Assembly (NCBI RefSeq): GCF_030161635.1
Contig: NZ_BSUO01000001.1
Coordinates: 1,159,199 to 1,223,198, forward strand
Direction of reading: 5' to 3'
DNA from: Mobilicoccus caccae
GTDB taxonomy: Bacteria > Actinomycetota > Actinomycetes > Actinomycetales > Dermatophilaceae
DNA length: 64,000 nucleotides
A program made the position numbers and the translations under genes. Shown here piece by piece: positions 34,964-46,407 of this stretch (positions are counted from its first letter, which is position 1; the number at the start of each line of letters is the position of its first letter). The notes beneath the pieces are model-generated. The model was not told where the DNA came from and made no database searches. It worked only from the letters and a program-made list of their open reading frames with translations.

Positions 34964-37900
34964 TCACACGCGCTCGACCTCGATCCACGTGTCGAGCTGG
35001 GCCGCGCCGCCACCGATCGGGTCGCACATGCCACCCCCACCGACGAGCGTGTCGTCGACCAGCAACGCGTTGACCGCCACTCCGGTGTCGCGAGGGCCGG
35101 CGAACCCCATCTCCTCGTGCATCGGGGTGATCAGGCGTGCCGAGTCGTTGTGTCCGTAACCCTCCACGGGCTCGATGCGCCTGCCGTCGATCTCGATCGC
35201 CGACGCCCCGACGCCGCGGTGGCCCAGCGTGGCGTCCGTGCCGACGACGCCCGGGCGGATCGCCTGGGTGACGTGCGCGATGCCCTCTGCCTCGCCGTTC
35301 GGCGAACGCAACCGCACCCGGTCGCCGGAACTGATGCCCCGCTCCTGCGCGTCCTTGGCCGCGATCGTCACGTAGTTGCTCGGGCGCACCTCCCGCAGCC
35401 AGGCGTTCTGCACGGTGCGGTGCGTGCCGTGCTGGCGGGCCTTCCAGTTGAGGAAGTGCAAGGGGTAACCCTCGGTCGGTACCGGGGTCCCGTCTGCCCG
35501 GGTCGGTGGCCGCAGCGTGGCCAGACCGTCGAAGGGCTTGCCCGTCATCGGGTCCTTGGCCGCCGCCACCTTGGGGTCGTAGAACTGGCAGAGGCCCTCG
35601 TAGCGCGCCTTGAGCCAGTCGCCCTCGTAGCCGTCGGCACGGTCCTCGCTCGATCCCTCGAACCGGCCGCCGCGTCCGAGGACGTAGACCACCTTGGCCC
35701 ACTCCGCCGGTCTCACCGCCGCCTTCCAGGCCTTCTCGTCGTAGTGACGGCCGAGGGCCTTGGTGCGGGCCTTCGTGAAGATGTCGAGCTCCTCCGCGGA
35801 GGCGTCGGGTACGGGCTTCTTCGCGGCGTAGGCGACGTTGGCGGCCATCTTGAGCCAGTAGTCCTCCACCGTGTCGAACCGGGTGCCGGGCCCGAACGCG
35901 TCCTTGCCGACACCCGGCAGCTTCAGCGCCTTCGCCAGCTCGAGGTAGAACCACTCCACGGGCCTCGGTCCGTCGAACGCGCGCGTGGTCGGCTGCCCGA
36001 GCTGGATGAGCTTGTACTGCTGGCTCGGGTAGATCGACTCCTGGGTGAACCGTTCCAGGTAGGTGAGGTCCGGGAGGACGTAGTCGGCGTAGGCCGAGGT
36101 GTCGCCGACGCTGGTGTCGAAGCTGACGAGCAGTTTGATCTTCTCGACGTTCTGCAGGGTCTTCGCCTGGCGGTGTGCGCCGGGGGAGGAGTTGAGCGGG
36201 CTGTGCCGGTGGATGAACAGGGCGTCGAGCGTGTAGGGATAGCCGGCCTCGACGCTAGGAATCACCTCGTGACACAGGTTGCCCGGGAACGGGTACCAGC
36301 GCCGCCTCGCCGGGTAGCCCTCGGAGAAGAACGGCGACTTCTCATAGGCCACCTTCTCGCGGGTGACCGGCACGCCCCAGGCGGTGTTCGCACCCGGCAC
36401 GGTCTCCAGGTCGTAGCGCCCGGTCGTCGGCGCGAACTTCTGCTGGGCGGTGATGTGCCCGCCCTTCCAGTCGTGGTTTCCGATGAGGAAGTTGAGGTAG
36501 CCGATGGCCCGGATGGTGTCGAAACCGTTAGCGTGCATGGCCGGTCCGCGGTAGCTCATGATCGCTGCTCGCTTGCCGTGGGAGGTGAACTCCTTGGCGA
36601 TCCGCTGTGCGGTACCGACGTCGACACCGGCGGCCTCGCAGTACTCCTCCAACGAGCGCTCCGCCAGCCGGCTCCGCAGGAGTCGGAACACGGAAGCGAC
36701 CTTGACCGGGCCGTCCGGCGTCGCCAATTCGGTCTCCACGTCGAGGTCGGCCAATCCCCTGGCCGTGTTCGCCCCCACGGGCTGTCCCGCCACGAGGACG
36801 ACCGGTTCACCGTCGGGCACCTTGCCGTCGGCATCAGGCTGCGGCGCCTCGGCCCGGCCCAGATCGACCAGGGTCAGCTTGCCCCGCTTGGGGTCGTCGA
36901 CCTTGACGAGGTGAGTAGCGTCCGACCAGGTCGGCTCGCCGATCGCCTTCGCCGCGGCCTTGCCCGGCGCGCGCAGGTACCGCTCGTCGTAGCGCTTGTT
37001 GTCGATGATGTCGCGGCCGATCGCGAACGCGAGTTCTGCGTCGTGGCCCGGCTTGACCGGCACCCAGAGGTCGGCCTTCTCGCCGGTCTTGCTCATGCGC
37101 GGGTCGATGACGACCATCTTCATGCCGCGCTCGCGCGCCGCGCCGATACGGGGGGCGAGCCAGGTCGGACCCTTCTGGGCGGTGAGCGGCTCGGTACCCC
37201 ACACGATGAGGTAGTCGCAGTAGTCGATGTCGGCGTACATGCGCTTGTAGCCCGTGTCGGGGTGCATGCGCGCGTTGGCGACGACGCCGGTGACGCCGCA
37301 AGTTCCGCCGTGGTTGAACTGGTTGATCGACCCGAAGGACTGCAGCCCGAACCGTTCGCCGATGAGGTACATGCGGTCGCCGCCGAGGATCGCGAGCCCG
37401 TTGGAACGGGGGCCGAGCGCGGGGCGCTTGGGGTCGAGCAGCTTGGCCCCCACGTGGTCTCGAACTCTGCCACCGTCATGGACTTGTCGGTGACCTTAGC
37501 CCAGTCGTCCATGACCGGCTTCTCGGGCGCGTACGCCCACCACGATCGCAGCCCCGTCGTGCCGAGGCTCGCGTCGCCGTCGAGCACCTCGGCGAGCGCC
37601 TGTTCCCAGCTGATCGTCTGCCACTTTCCGCTGCCGCGCTCACCGACCCGCTTGAGCGGCTGGGTGATCCGCCGGGAGTCGTGGGCGGTCTGGATGCCGG
37701 CCTGCCCCTTGAGGCAGGCGATGCCGCCGGCCCGGGAGCGGGCTTCGCGGGTCATCGTGCCGATCCCGACGACGGCCTCCGCCAACGGCGTGTCATAGGG
37801 GATGCACGGGGCTGGTTGGCTCGTCAGGGGGCTGTAGGGATTGCCCGAGATCTTGCGGATCAGGGAGCTGGCCCCCGACTCGCCGGGGTCGGTGACCCGC

Positions 37901-38187
37901 ACCTTGATCGTGCAGAACGTGTTGCACTGCATGCACATCGTGTTGATGACGTCGGTCGCGTCATAGGCGTCGTCGTCGTGCCCGGTGCCGTGGGCGGTCT
38001 CCTGGGTGAACGCCGGGCCGAACCCCTCGCGGAACATGAGGCCGACCGCCCCGACGCCGACCGCTGCTGCTGCTGTGCCGCCGAGCACCTGGCGGCGCGT
38101 GGGTCCGCGGTGGGATTCCTTCGGGTCATCGGAGTGCGTGCCTGCGGGCAGGTCGCCGCCGGTGCCGGCCGTGGTGTGCTCGCTCAT
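34964..38187 (-). CDS. Molybdopterin oxidoreductase catalytic subunit (TtrA/PsrA-like), frameshifted
   Basis: This is an exported catalytic subunit of a complex iron-sulfur molybdoenzyme. The twin-arginine signal PTRRQVLGGTAAAAVGVGAV is followed by a cluster motif (MCMQCNTFC ... CLKG). NHGGTCGVTG may hold the Cys ligand to Mo, as in sulfur-compound reductases. The frame breaks at the C run 37447-37451 (five, six expected); the remainder continues WGAKLLDPKRP to the stop. The corrected length is ~1074 aa, closer to tetrathionate reductase TtrA than to PsrA. The ATG at 38187 overlaps the NrfD stop by 4 nt. The substrate is inferred to be a sulfur compound from the rhodanese-bearing regulator nearby. 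Confidence 0.87.
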
Positions 38188-39502
38188 GACAGCGCTTCCT
38201 TCTCGGTGTGGGCGGTCGCGACCGACGGGACCTCACCGCGGTCGGCGGCGAGCGCCGCGTGGTCGTCGGGGTCGGGTTCGTGGATGGGCTGCCACTCCGA
38301 GACGAGGCTGTAGACCAGCGCACCGCCTGCGATGAAGAACATCGACAACAGCCACTCGTTGAGGGTGGGGTAGTAGTCGCCCGTCGGGTAGCCCTCGATG
38401 ACCGGAGGGATGAGTGGGGGGACGACGATGTTGAAGCGCACCCCGACGATGCCGACGACGCAGATCATGGCCGCGGCGACGATGGCGCCGGTGCGCTTCT
38501 TCAGCGGCGACAGGATGATCGCGGCGGGGATGATCATCCCCATGCCCATCTGGATGATCCAGAAGGTCCAGGCGTACGGGCCGAAGGCCTGCAGGGTGAT
38601 GATGTTCTGGTCGTGGTGCTCGAACGCGAGCAGCGGTACGACGAACTCGTAGAACGTCAGGCCGAGGTCGATGAGCACGGCCGCCAGCAGCACGGTCGAC
38701 AGGTTGCGGATGAGCACCCGGTCGGGGCGCCTGCCTGCCCCGCGCGCCTGCCAGTAGTGCACGGCGATGAGCAGGGCCGTCCCGGAGACCATCGCCGAGA
38801 CGACGAAGATCACGGGGAAAAGTCCGCCGAACCACATCGCGCGCGCCTTGACGACGGCGAAGATCGTTCCGGTCCCGCCGTGTACACCGAAGATCGCGAG
38901 CGGGACGCCGATCGTGCCGAGGATGCGCATCCACCTGTGGGCCCGCTCCACCGAACGGACGAGCCGCCGCTGGACCCGGATGGCGATGACCAGTTCGGTC
39001 ACGAGCAGCGCGATGTAGAGGACGTAGAACCGCACCTCCCAGCTCAGCGGGCTGGTCCAGTGGAAGAAGATCATCGTGATCGGGGCCCGTTCCATGCGTC
39101 CCAGGTCTGCGCCGATGAAGCACAGCGCCACGCCCATCGAGACGATGGCCGACAGCAGGGCCGCGCGACCGATGCGCTCGAACTGGTGCATCCCGAAGAC
39201 GTAGATGAGTGAGGAGACGAGGAACGCGCCGGCCGAGAGCCCGACGAAGTAGATGTAGAACGCCACCCAGGCGCCCCACGGCATCGTGGAGGTGAGGTCC
39301 GTCGTGGCCAGACCGCCGAAGACGCGGTTGTAGAGGCCCCACGACCCGACCGCGAGCGCGACGAGCAGAACGGCGTACCAGATGGTGCGGGCGCGGGGGT
39401 GAGGAACGCCGCGGTGCGGGGGTCGCGGGCCCACCAGCGTCGGCGGCCTGTCCGAGGGGCGGTGGCGCTGGATCCGCGGGGAGTGGTCGAGGTGGTCATC
39501 AT
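38184..39502 (-). CDS. NrfD-type quinone-interacting membrane subunit, frameshifted near the start
   Basis: This is the membrane anchor (NrfD/PsrC) of the complex, with about ten helices, for example WVAFYIYFVGLSAGAFLVSS and GMIIPAAIILSPL. The true N-terminus (MMTTSTTPRGSSATAPRTGR) begins at ATG 39502 or 39499, just after the Fe-S subunit stop. The frame changes at the G run 39395-39399 (five, six expected) to join ...AAFLTP with RARTIWYAVLLV. The corrected length is ~440 aa. A quinol-binding role is known for the family. Confidence 0.87.
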
Positions 39503-39509
39503 CGGCCTC

Positions 39510-40205
39510 TCAGCGCAGGTACCAGACGCGGGGTTCGGTGCCGAGCTCTTCGCGCAGGCGGAAGGCCCGGGGGTCGGCGACGAGTTTGGACACCACGCTG
39601 TCCGGATCATTGAGGTCGCCGAAGTACCTGGCGTCGCCGATGCACGTCTCGCAGCACGCGGGCTCCTCGCCACGAGCGGTGCGGTGCGTGCAGAACGTGC
39701 ACTTGCGCACGGTGCCGATGGGCGGGGTGTAGCTACCGCGCGCACCGCGCTGGACGCCGTACTCGGGGGACTGGACGTCGGCGTAGCCCTGCATCTCGCG
39801 CGAGTAGTCCTCACCGAAGTCGAAGGATCGCGCGCCGTACGGGCAGGCGGTGATGCAGTACCGGCACCCGATGCACCGGTCGGCGTCGATGACGACGACG
39901 CCGTCGCCGTTCTTGTACGTGGCGTTCACGGGGCACACGCTGACGCAGGGTGGCACGTCGCACTGCATGCACGGACGTGGCACGTTGACGCGGCGGACGT
40001 TGGGGTATTCCCCGGTCTCCTCCTCGACGACGACGTTGTAGCTCACGCCGGGCGGCGTCCGATTCTCGGCTTTGCAGGCGACGGTGCACGAGTCGCATCC
40101 CACGCACTTCTGAAGGTCGATGACCATCGCCCAGGAGGGGTGATCCGATGTCGGTGACGTGTCGCTCGGGCGTCGGCTGTGGATCGTGACGTTCTGTCGG
40201 GCCAT
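39510..40205 (-). CDS. Four-cluster ferredoxin subunit (PsrB/TtrB-like)
   Basis: The 231-aa electron-transfer subunit has four [4Fe-4S] motifs: [45 protein letters not shown] and [20 protein letters not shown]. It links the quinol-oxidising membrane subunit with the molybdopterin subunit. It has no signal peptide and probably travels with the Tat-exported partner. ATG 40205 is preceded by GGAGAG. It is the first gene of the operon, divergent from the ArsR-rhodanese gene. Confidence 0.93.
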   Translation of the reverse strand: MARQNVTIHSRRPSDTSPTSDHPSWAMVIDLQKCVGCDSCTVACKAENRTPPGVSYNVVVEEETGEYPNVRRVNVPRPCMQCDVPPCVSVCPVNATYKNGDGVVVIDADRCIGCRYCITACPYGARSFDFGEDYSREMQGYADVQSPEYGVQRGARGSYTPPIGTVRKCTFCTHRTARGEEPACCETCIGDARYFGDLNDPDSVVSKLVADPRAFRLREELGTEPRVWYLR

Positions 40206-40369
40206 GAGTCTCTCCGGCTGCGTCTTGTCGGGCAGGTGGTTCCGGGATGCCGTCGATGGGGCATTCTGGAGATGCGTGATCGGACGACGGAGAGATCCGA
40301 GGACGGGCTCCCGCGACCGTCTACTAATGATCCAAAGAATTATGGAATAGGACGAGAGCGAGAGGTCCC
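40206..40369. promoter_or_regulatory. Divergent promoter region with an AT-rich core
   Basis: Between the respiratory operon and the ArsR-rhodanese gene, 40320-40352 is strikingly AT-rich for this genome (around TGATCCAAAGAATTATGG), the likely site of ArsR binding and of a promoter. I could not define a clean palindrome or match it with confidence to a known persulfide-regulator operator. Confidence 0.4.
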
Positions 40370-41056
40370 TTGACAGCAGAGAGCGACGAGCCGTATAAGG
40401 CGCTGGCGTTGGTCGGCAAGGCGTTCGCCAACGCCAAGCGCCTCGAACTGCTGGATCTGCTCACCCAGGGTGAACGCACGGTGGATTCGCTGGCCAGGGA
40501 GTTGGGTGCCGGGCTGAGCACGGTGTCTGCCCACCTACAGGTCCTCAAGCTGACGAGCCTGGTGGCCACGCGGCAGGAGGGCACCCGCGTGCACTACCGG
40601 CTGGCGGGGCCCGATGTGGCCCAGCTCTACGGGCAGTTGCGCAGCGTCGCCAAGGAGCATTCCCCGGCCGTCGAGTCGGCGGTCAAGCTCGCGGCCGGTG
40701 CGACCGGGGTCGAGGAGATCGGTCCGGAGGAGTTGCTCGAGCGGTTGGAGCGCGGCGATGTCCTCCTGCTCGACGTGCGCCCCCGTGAGGAGTACGACGC
40801 CGCGCACATCCCCGGCGCCCGATCGGTGCCGCTGCCTGACCTGGCGGGCGGTCTGGACGGTCATGACGGATCCACGGATCTGGTCGCCTACTGCCGGGGC
40901 GCCCACTGCGTCATGGCGACTGATGCTGTGCAGCTGCTGCAGTCCCACGGCGTGCCCGCATTGCGCCTGCGTGACGGGATGCTCGAGTGGCGCTTGGCCG
41001 GATACCCGCTCGAAGCGAGTTCGACCCCGGCAGACGATGGGTCCTCCCGAGCCTGA
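40370..41056 (+). CDS. ArsR-family regulator fused to a rhodanese domain
   Basis: The N-terminal ~95 residues form an ArsR winged helix ([34 protein letters not shown]). Residues ~120-215 are a rhodanese with the loop [10 protein letters not shown], which holds the sulfur-accepting Cys and a second Cys. Rhodanese domains carry persulfide sulfur, so the protein probably senses reactive sulfur species. The start is TTG 40370, with AGAGG slightly close. It is divergent from the molybdopterin operon, its likely target. No metal-site cysteines are seen in the ArsR part. Confidence 0.92.
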   Translation: MTAESDEPYKALALVGKAFANAKRLELLDLLTQGERTVDSLARELGAGLSTVSAHLQVLKLTSLVATRQEGTRVHYRLAGPDVAQLYGQLRSVAKEHSPAVESAVKLAAGATGVEEIGPEELLERLERGDVLLLDVRPREEYDAAHIPGARSVPLPDLAGGLDGHDGSTDLVAYCRGAHCVMATDAVQLLQSHGVPALRLRDGMLEWRLAGYPLEASSTPADDGSSRA

Positions 41057-41067
41057 TCCCTGACGAG

Positions 41068-41682
41068 TCAGCTTTCGTCGGGGCCGCCCTCGACGAGCAC
41101 CGCGTGGGGGAACAGCGCCGAGTCGAAGTCGCGACCGCTCTCGACAGACAGGTAGGAGGCCAGCAGTCGCGCCAGCGCCCGGTGGGTGAGGGAGGCCGGA
41201 GACGCGTCGACGGCCACGCACCACTCCGGGACGACGGGAACGAGGTCGCGTTCGATCCGGTCGGACTCCGCGACGCGCAGGCGCTTGGCCTCGGCGTGAT
41301 CGCCGCCGGCCCAGGCCGACGCCTCCGCCTCGCAATCGCTCGCCAACGTCTCCAAGCACGGCAGCAGGAACTCGATGTCCGACACGGGCGGGACCCATGA
41401 GGGCGTCAACGCCTCCAGGTCCGCAGCCGCGCTGCGACGGGAGGCGCGGCGGGCGAAGGTGTCGAGGATCATGAGCGAGGGCTCGAAGGCTCCCGTGGAA
41501 TCGCCGAGCCAGGCGACGGCGTCGCGGAACTCCCGCTGCCACGTGCCTTCCCGAAGTGCGTCGATCATCGAGGCGTGGGGCGGCTTGAGGGCATCCGCGA
41601 GGAGGCGCCACCCGGTGGCGCGGTGGGCAGCGATGGCCGCGAGGTCACGGCCGAGCCCGGCCAGGGTGGCTGATTCGTCCAT
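41068..41682 (-). CDS. TorD/DmsD-family molybdoenzyme chaperone
   Basis: The all-helical 204-aa protein fits the TorD family, cytoplasmic chaperones that hold the Tat leader of a molybdoenzyme until cofactor insertion. Useful stretches are LLADALKPPHASMIDALR and SDIEFLLPCLETLASDCEAE, and the late FFP/LFPHA-like end. ATG 41682 is the start. It is convergent with the ArsR-rhodanese gene and near the molybdopterin operon, its likely client. Sequence conservation in this family is low, so the call leans on context. Confidence 0.75.
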   Translation of the reverse strand: MDESATLAGLGRDLAAIAAHRATGWRLLADALKPPHASMIDALREGTWQREFRDAVAWLGDSTGAFEPSLMILDTFARRASRRSAAADLEALTPSWVPPVSDIEFLLPCLETLASDCEAEASAWAGGDHAEAKRLRVAESDRIERDLVPVVPEWCVAVDASPASLTHRALARLLASYLSVESGRDFDSALFPHAVLVEGGPDES

Positions 41683-41886
41683 GGTCGTCCTCGTTCCTTC
41701 GGCGTCTCCCTGGGACCTACGGTGCCTGTGGGTCCTCCGACCTCGGCCTGCCGACCGTATCGCGCCGATTAGGGGGCGACGGAGATGCGCTGGTAAGTTG
41801 GTCTCTTGCCGTCGATCGGCCGCGGAACCAGAGCGCCGGGTGGGAACGCCCCCGAGCACCGCGCAACGAGTGAAGAGGAGTCGTCA

Positions 41887-42156
41887 GTGCCGCTGGATAC
41901 TGAGACCAAGAAGAAGATCATGTCCGAGTACGCCACCGGTGAGAACGACACCGGCTCGCCCGAGGTGCAGATCGCGATGCTCACGCAGCGCATCAAGGAC
42001 CTCACCGAGCACGCTCGCGCCCACAAGCACGACCACCACAGCCGTCGTGGTCTGCTCCTGCTGGTCGGTCGTCGCAAGCGCATGCTGCGCTACCTCGAGA
42101 CCACCGACATCGAGCGCTACCGCTCGCTGATCAAGCGACTCGGTCTGCGCCGTTGA
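41887..42156 (+). CDS. rpsO: 30S ribosomal protein S15
   Basis: The 89-aa product matches S15 over its full length ([39 protein letters not shown]). S15 binds 16S rRNA and the central domain of the small subunit. GTG 41887 has GAGGAG upstream. It is followed by a strong terminator and then pnp, the classical rpsO-pnp order. Confidence 0.98.
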   Translation: MPLDTETKKKIMSEYATGENDTGSPEVQIAMLTQRIKDLTEHARAHKHDHHSRRGLLLLVGRRKRMLRYLETTDIERYRSLIKRLGLRR

Positions 42157-42171
42157 CGCATTCGTGAACAA

Positions 42172-42204
42172 GGGCGGTCACCTCATCACCTGAGGTGACC
42201 GCCC
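42172..42204 (+). terminator. rpsO terminator
   Basis: A perfect 14-bp inverted repeat (42172-42185 with 42191-42204) with a 5-nt loop lies 15 nt after the rpsO stop, followed by TT. It should separate rpsO from pnp. Confidence 0.85.
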
Positions 42205-42408
42205 TTGGCGCATTCCTCCCACGCACACCTCGGCGGGTCCGCACGTCATCGCCGCAGCGCATCGGGGAGGATGAAGCCGAAAGACATCAGGATTCCGTCG
42301 CGGGCGCGCAGCGCCGAGCGAGGAGTCGCGCCGAGAGGCGCGGCGAAGAACGAGAGCCCGTGCACAACGACGATGCACGAGGCCGAAGCAGAGAGAACAG
42401 GAGGACCC

Positions 42409-44972
42409 ATGGAGGGTCCAGAGATCACGTACGCCGAAGCCACCATCGACAACGGCAAGTTCGGCACCCGCACCGTCCGGTTCGAGACGGGACGTCTCGC
42501 CAAGCAGGCCGGCGGCGCCGTCGCGGCCTACCTGGACGACGACACGATGCTGCTGTCGACCACGACCGCAGGCAAGAACCCCAAGGACCAGTTCGACTTC
42601 TTCCCCCTCACGGTCGACGTCGAGGAGCGCATGTACGCCGCGGGTCGCATCCCCGGCAGCTTCTTCCGTCGCGAGGGACGCCCCGGCACCGACGCCATCC
42701 TGACGTGCCGCCTCATCGACCGGCCGCTGCGCCCGACCTTCAAGAAGGGTCTGCGCAACGAGGTCCAGGTCGTCATCACGGTGCTGTCGCTCAACCCCGA
42801 CCACCAGTACGACGTGCTCGCCATCAACGCCGCGAGCGCCTCGACCCAGATTTCCGGTCTGCCGTTCTCCGGCCCGATCGGTGGCGTCCGCATGTCCCTC
42901 ATCGACGGGCAGTGGGTCGCGTTCCCCAACTTCAGCGACATCGAGCGTTCGGTGTTCGACATGGTCGTGGCCGGCCGGGTCGTCGGTGACGATGTGGCGA
43001 TCATGATGGTCGAGGCCGAGTCCACCGAGCAGACGTGGGACCTGGTCAAGAACCAGGGCAAGACCGCGCCGACCGAGGAGGTCGTCTCCGAGGGTCTCGA
43101 GGCCGCCAAGCCGTTCATCGCCGAACTGTGCCGCGCGCAGTCCGAGCTGGCGTCGCAGGCCGCCAAGCCGGTCCAGGAGTACCCGGTCTTCCTCGACTAC
43201 GCCGACGACGCGTTCCAGGCCGTCGAGGCCGCGAGCAAGGACAAGCTGCGCGAGCTGCTGTCCATCGCCGGCAAGGCCGAGCGCGAGGACGCCCTCGACG
43301 CCTACAAGGACGAGCTCAAGACGAGCCTCGCCGGTGAGGGCGCGCAGTTTGAGGGGCGCGAGAAGGAGATCTCCGCGGCCTACCGCTCGGTGCAGAAGCA
43401 GCTCGTGCGCGAGCGCATCCTCACCGAGAAGGTCCGCATCGACGGCCGTGGCCTCGCCGACATCCGCGCCCTCGGCGCCGAGGTCGAGGTCCTGCCGCGC
43501 GTGCACGGCTCGGCGATCTTCGAGCGCGGCGAGACCCAGATCATGGGTGTCACCACGCTCAACATGCTCCGCATGGAGCAGCAGCTCGACACCCTCTCGC
43601 CGGTGACGCGCAAGCGCTACATGCACAACTACAACTTCCCGCCGTACTCCACCGGTGAGACCGGTCGCGTGGGCTCGCCCAAGCGCCGCGAGATCGGCCA
43701 CGGGGCCCTGGCGGAGCGTGCGCTCATGCCGGTGCTGCCGACGCGCGAGGAGTTCCCCTACGCGATCCGTCAGGTGTCCGAGGCCCTCGGCTCCAACGGT
43801 TCGACATCGATGGGTTCGGTGTGCGCGAGCACGCTGTCGCTGCTCAACGCCGGTGTGCCGCTGCGCGCCCCGGTCGCGGGCATCGCGATGGGCCTGGTCT
43901 CGGCCGAGATCGACGGGCAGACGCAGTACGCGGCGCTGACCGACATCCTCGGCGCCGAGGACGCGTTCGGCGACATGGACTTCAAGGTCGCCGGCACCCG
44001 TGAGTTCGTCACGGCCATCCAGCTCGACACCAAGCTCGACGGCATCCCCGCCTCGGTGCTCGGTGGCGCGCTGACCCAGGCCCGCGACGCGCGCCTGCAC
44101 ATCCTCGACGTCATGAACGAGGCCATCGACGCTCCCGACGAGATGAGCGTCTACGCGCCGCGCGTCATCAGCGTCACGGTCCCGGTCGACAAGATCGGTG
44201 AGGTCATCGGCCCGAAGGGCAAGATGATCAACCAGATCCAGGAGGAGACCGGCGCGGACATCTCCATCGAGGACGACGGCACCGTCTACATCGGTGCGAC
44301 CGACGGCCCCTCGGCGGAGGCGGCTCGCGCGCAGATCAACGCGATCGCCAACCCGACGATGCCCGAGGTCGGGGAGCGGTTCCTCGGCACGGTCGTCAAG
44401 ACGACGACGTTCGGTGCGTTCGTCTCCCTGCTGCCCGGCAAGGACGGTCTGCTGCACATCTCCGAGGTGCGCAAGCTCGTCGGTGGCAAGCGGATCGACT
44501 CGGTCGACGACGTCGTGGCGGTGGGCCAGAAGATCCAGGTCGAGCTCAAGGAGGTCGACCCGCGCGGCAAGCTCAGCCTCGCCGCCGTGCTGACCGACGA
44601 GCAGCAGGCCGCAGCCGACGCCGCGGGTGGGCAGGACGACCGTCCGCCGCGTCGTGAGCGTCGTGACCACGACGACGACCGTGGTGGTCGTGGTGAGCGT
44701 CGCGACCGCGACGACCGTCGCGCCCCCGGGCCGACGCCGATGCCGCGCCCGCGGACTCGGGTTCTGACTCCGACGACGGAGACTCGGACGAGGAGCGCGG
44801 TGAGCGTCGCAGCCGCAACCGCAACCGTCGTCGCGGCAACCGCGGTCGCGGTGGCAACGGTGACTCGGGTGCGGAGAACGTGGAGTCCGGCGCGGACTCC
44901 TCCACGGCCGACACCCTGGCCGACTCCGCGCAGCGCAACGAGGGCGTCTCGGCGTCCTCCGAAGAGGCCTGA
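42409..44972 (+). CDS. pnp: Polynucleotide phosphorylase, frameshifted in the C-terminal tail
   Basis: PNPase degrades RNA 3'-5' using phosphate. Two RNase PH domains are followed by a KH domain ([20 protein letters not shown]) near residues 590-650 and an S1 domain ([20 protein letters not shown]), then a charged tail. ATG 42409 has AGGAGG upstream. In the tail the frame breaks at the C run 44723-44727 (five, six expected). The second frame gives the expected RNA-binding end ([19 protein letters not shown]) and stops at 44972. The corrected length is ~855 aa. Parts of the KH and tail segments are repeated at 46523-46730. Confidence 0.96.
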
Positions 44973-44991
44973 TCCGGCCTACGCGTGACAT

Positions 44992-45025
44992 GAGGCCCCG
45001 TCCACCGAAAGGTGGGCGGGGCCTC
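44992..45025 (+). terminator. pnp terminator
   Basis: A 15-bp stem (44992-45006 with 45011-45025, one G-U wobble) closed by a GAAA tetraloop lies 19 nt after the pnp stop. An identical copy is at 46750-46783. Confidence 0.88.
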
Positions 45026-45156
45026 GCGGCAGTCCGAGGTCAGGCCCGCTCGACGTGCTGCACGTCAACTCGTCGATCGACGAAGGCGCTCAACGTGGAC
45101 GAGCACCCGAGTCCGGGCGATCGCGGGAGATGGCGTTGGTATCGATCCCGGTGTTG

Positions 45157-45797
45157 TCAGCCGACGTTGTCAGTCGTCACCTGGGTGACCATCTCGTTGG
45201 CCTCGACCGGGACGAAGACCTTGGCAGGCTTTCCCCGAGTCTTGGGGCCTGCCGAGAAAATGGTGGGGGGCCGGCCACCGGGTCGTAGAAGCCGCCTTCT
45301 CCCGCTGTGAGGTACACCAGGTATCTGGAATCCGCCGGGGTACGGGACACCGCCTTTCCATTGACGGCATCACTCAGATATCGCACCGAAACCTCGTCGC
45401 CACGGGCTAGGGGGCCCTTGATCGGATTCACGACCCGCACTTTCAACACCGTCATGGGAAGGGTCGGCAAGTCGGTCGGAGTATAGCCGGGGGCGTAGGG
45501 GTACTCCGGATCACCCTCCTCGATGTCGACAGGTTCCGAGATCCATGAGGTCTGGTCCAGTGCGACGCCGTCCACGATGGCGATGACCTGGGCGTGGCGC
45601 TTCATCTCAGGTAAGGTCAACGCGGCATAGGCAGCCTGGACGGTGGTTGTCTCCTGGGGGCCCGGCTGCGCGGACTGACTTTGCGATGGGTCTGAAGCGC
45701 CACACCCGGACGAGCACAAGACAGCGGCAAGAGCGGTCACGACAGAGGCAGCAGTAGTCGTTGAGGTCGATCGAGGCGCATGGTGATTGCGGATCAC
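45157..45797 (-). CDS. Putative secreted lipoprotein, frameshifted near the C-terminus
   Basis: The product is unrecognised. The GTG at 45797 has AGGAGG eight bases upstream and overlaps the stop of the protease gene by 4 nt. A signal peptide (VVTALAAVLCSSGC) ends in a lipobox-like SSGC, then a Ser/Gln/Pro-rich linker. The mature domain has LKVRVVNPIKGPLARGDEVS and RYLVYLTAGEGGFYDPV. The frame breaks at the G run 45265-45270 (six, seven expected); the other frame adds the end IFSAGPKTRGKPAKVF and stops at 45157. The corrected length is ~214 aa. Co-expression with the metzincin suggests an inhibitor, partner or immunity role; this is speculation. Confidence 0.72.
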
Positions 45798-46407
45798 GGG
45801 AAAATCCTCCTGACGTCTTCGATGTCGTACGGCTGAGGCCAGTAGTAGCCCCCCTGCAACCCCTGGCTGCCGTACTTCATAAGTGAGACGCGGCCGGTGT
45901 TTGGATTGTCCTTCAGGTTGAGGCCATGTCCAAGCTCGTGCGCGTAAACTCCCTGGATCTTGTGTGACCACAGGCCTGGAAGGGGGCCGCTGGAAATGTT
46001 CGCCGTGTCGAGGGTGATGTTGGCCGTAATGGCGCGACCGTTTCGCTCTTGCCAGGTGGTGACGAAGACGCCGTATGTGCGGGGGCAAGGCTGCCGACCC
46101 TGAGTAGGAGCGCGGGCGTGGCATCGTTCCAGCCCACTGACGCCCTGGTTCCGGTCCGATTCCACACATCGTGGCCGAATTGGCATGCACCGGCCATATT
46201 CCCGCTCAAGTGCTGGCGCCCATTGACCCATAGTCGAGGGTCAGTGAATCCGTGACCCCAGGGCTCCGCTTGAGCTGCCGCCGAGGCGCTCATGAGTAGC
46301 GCCGTTGCCAGGCTCATGGTGACTCCGCGTCGAAGTCTGAACCGCCGACACACTGCACTCGTGATAGCAGTCGCAGGCCGTCGGACCATGCTTCTTGGAA
46401 CGCTCAT
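45794..46407 (-). CDS. Secreted metzincin-type zinc protease, frameshifted
   Basis: The ATG at 46407 has GGAGG upstream. A signal peptide (GVTMSLATALLMSASAAAQA) precedes the mature protein. The zinc motif HELGHGLNLKD follows the HExxHxxxxxD pattern of snapalysin-like (M7) metzincins, with SLMKYG as a candidate Met-turn. The frame breaks at the G run 46081-46085 (five, six expected), joining ...RVGSLAP to RTYGVFVTTWQERNGR. The corrected length is ~205 aa. It is the first gene of an operon with the lipoprotein gene inside the lower-GC insert and was probably acquired horizontally. Confidence 0.8.

Noticed and set aside
34010..37798. Very long plus-strand open reading opposite the molybdopterin operon
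   Set aside because: The minus strand encodes recognisable Fe-S and molybdopterin protein motifs with coupled starts. The plus reading is compositionally biased (Arg, Val, Gly) and is an antisense shadow of high-GC coding DNA.
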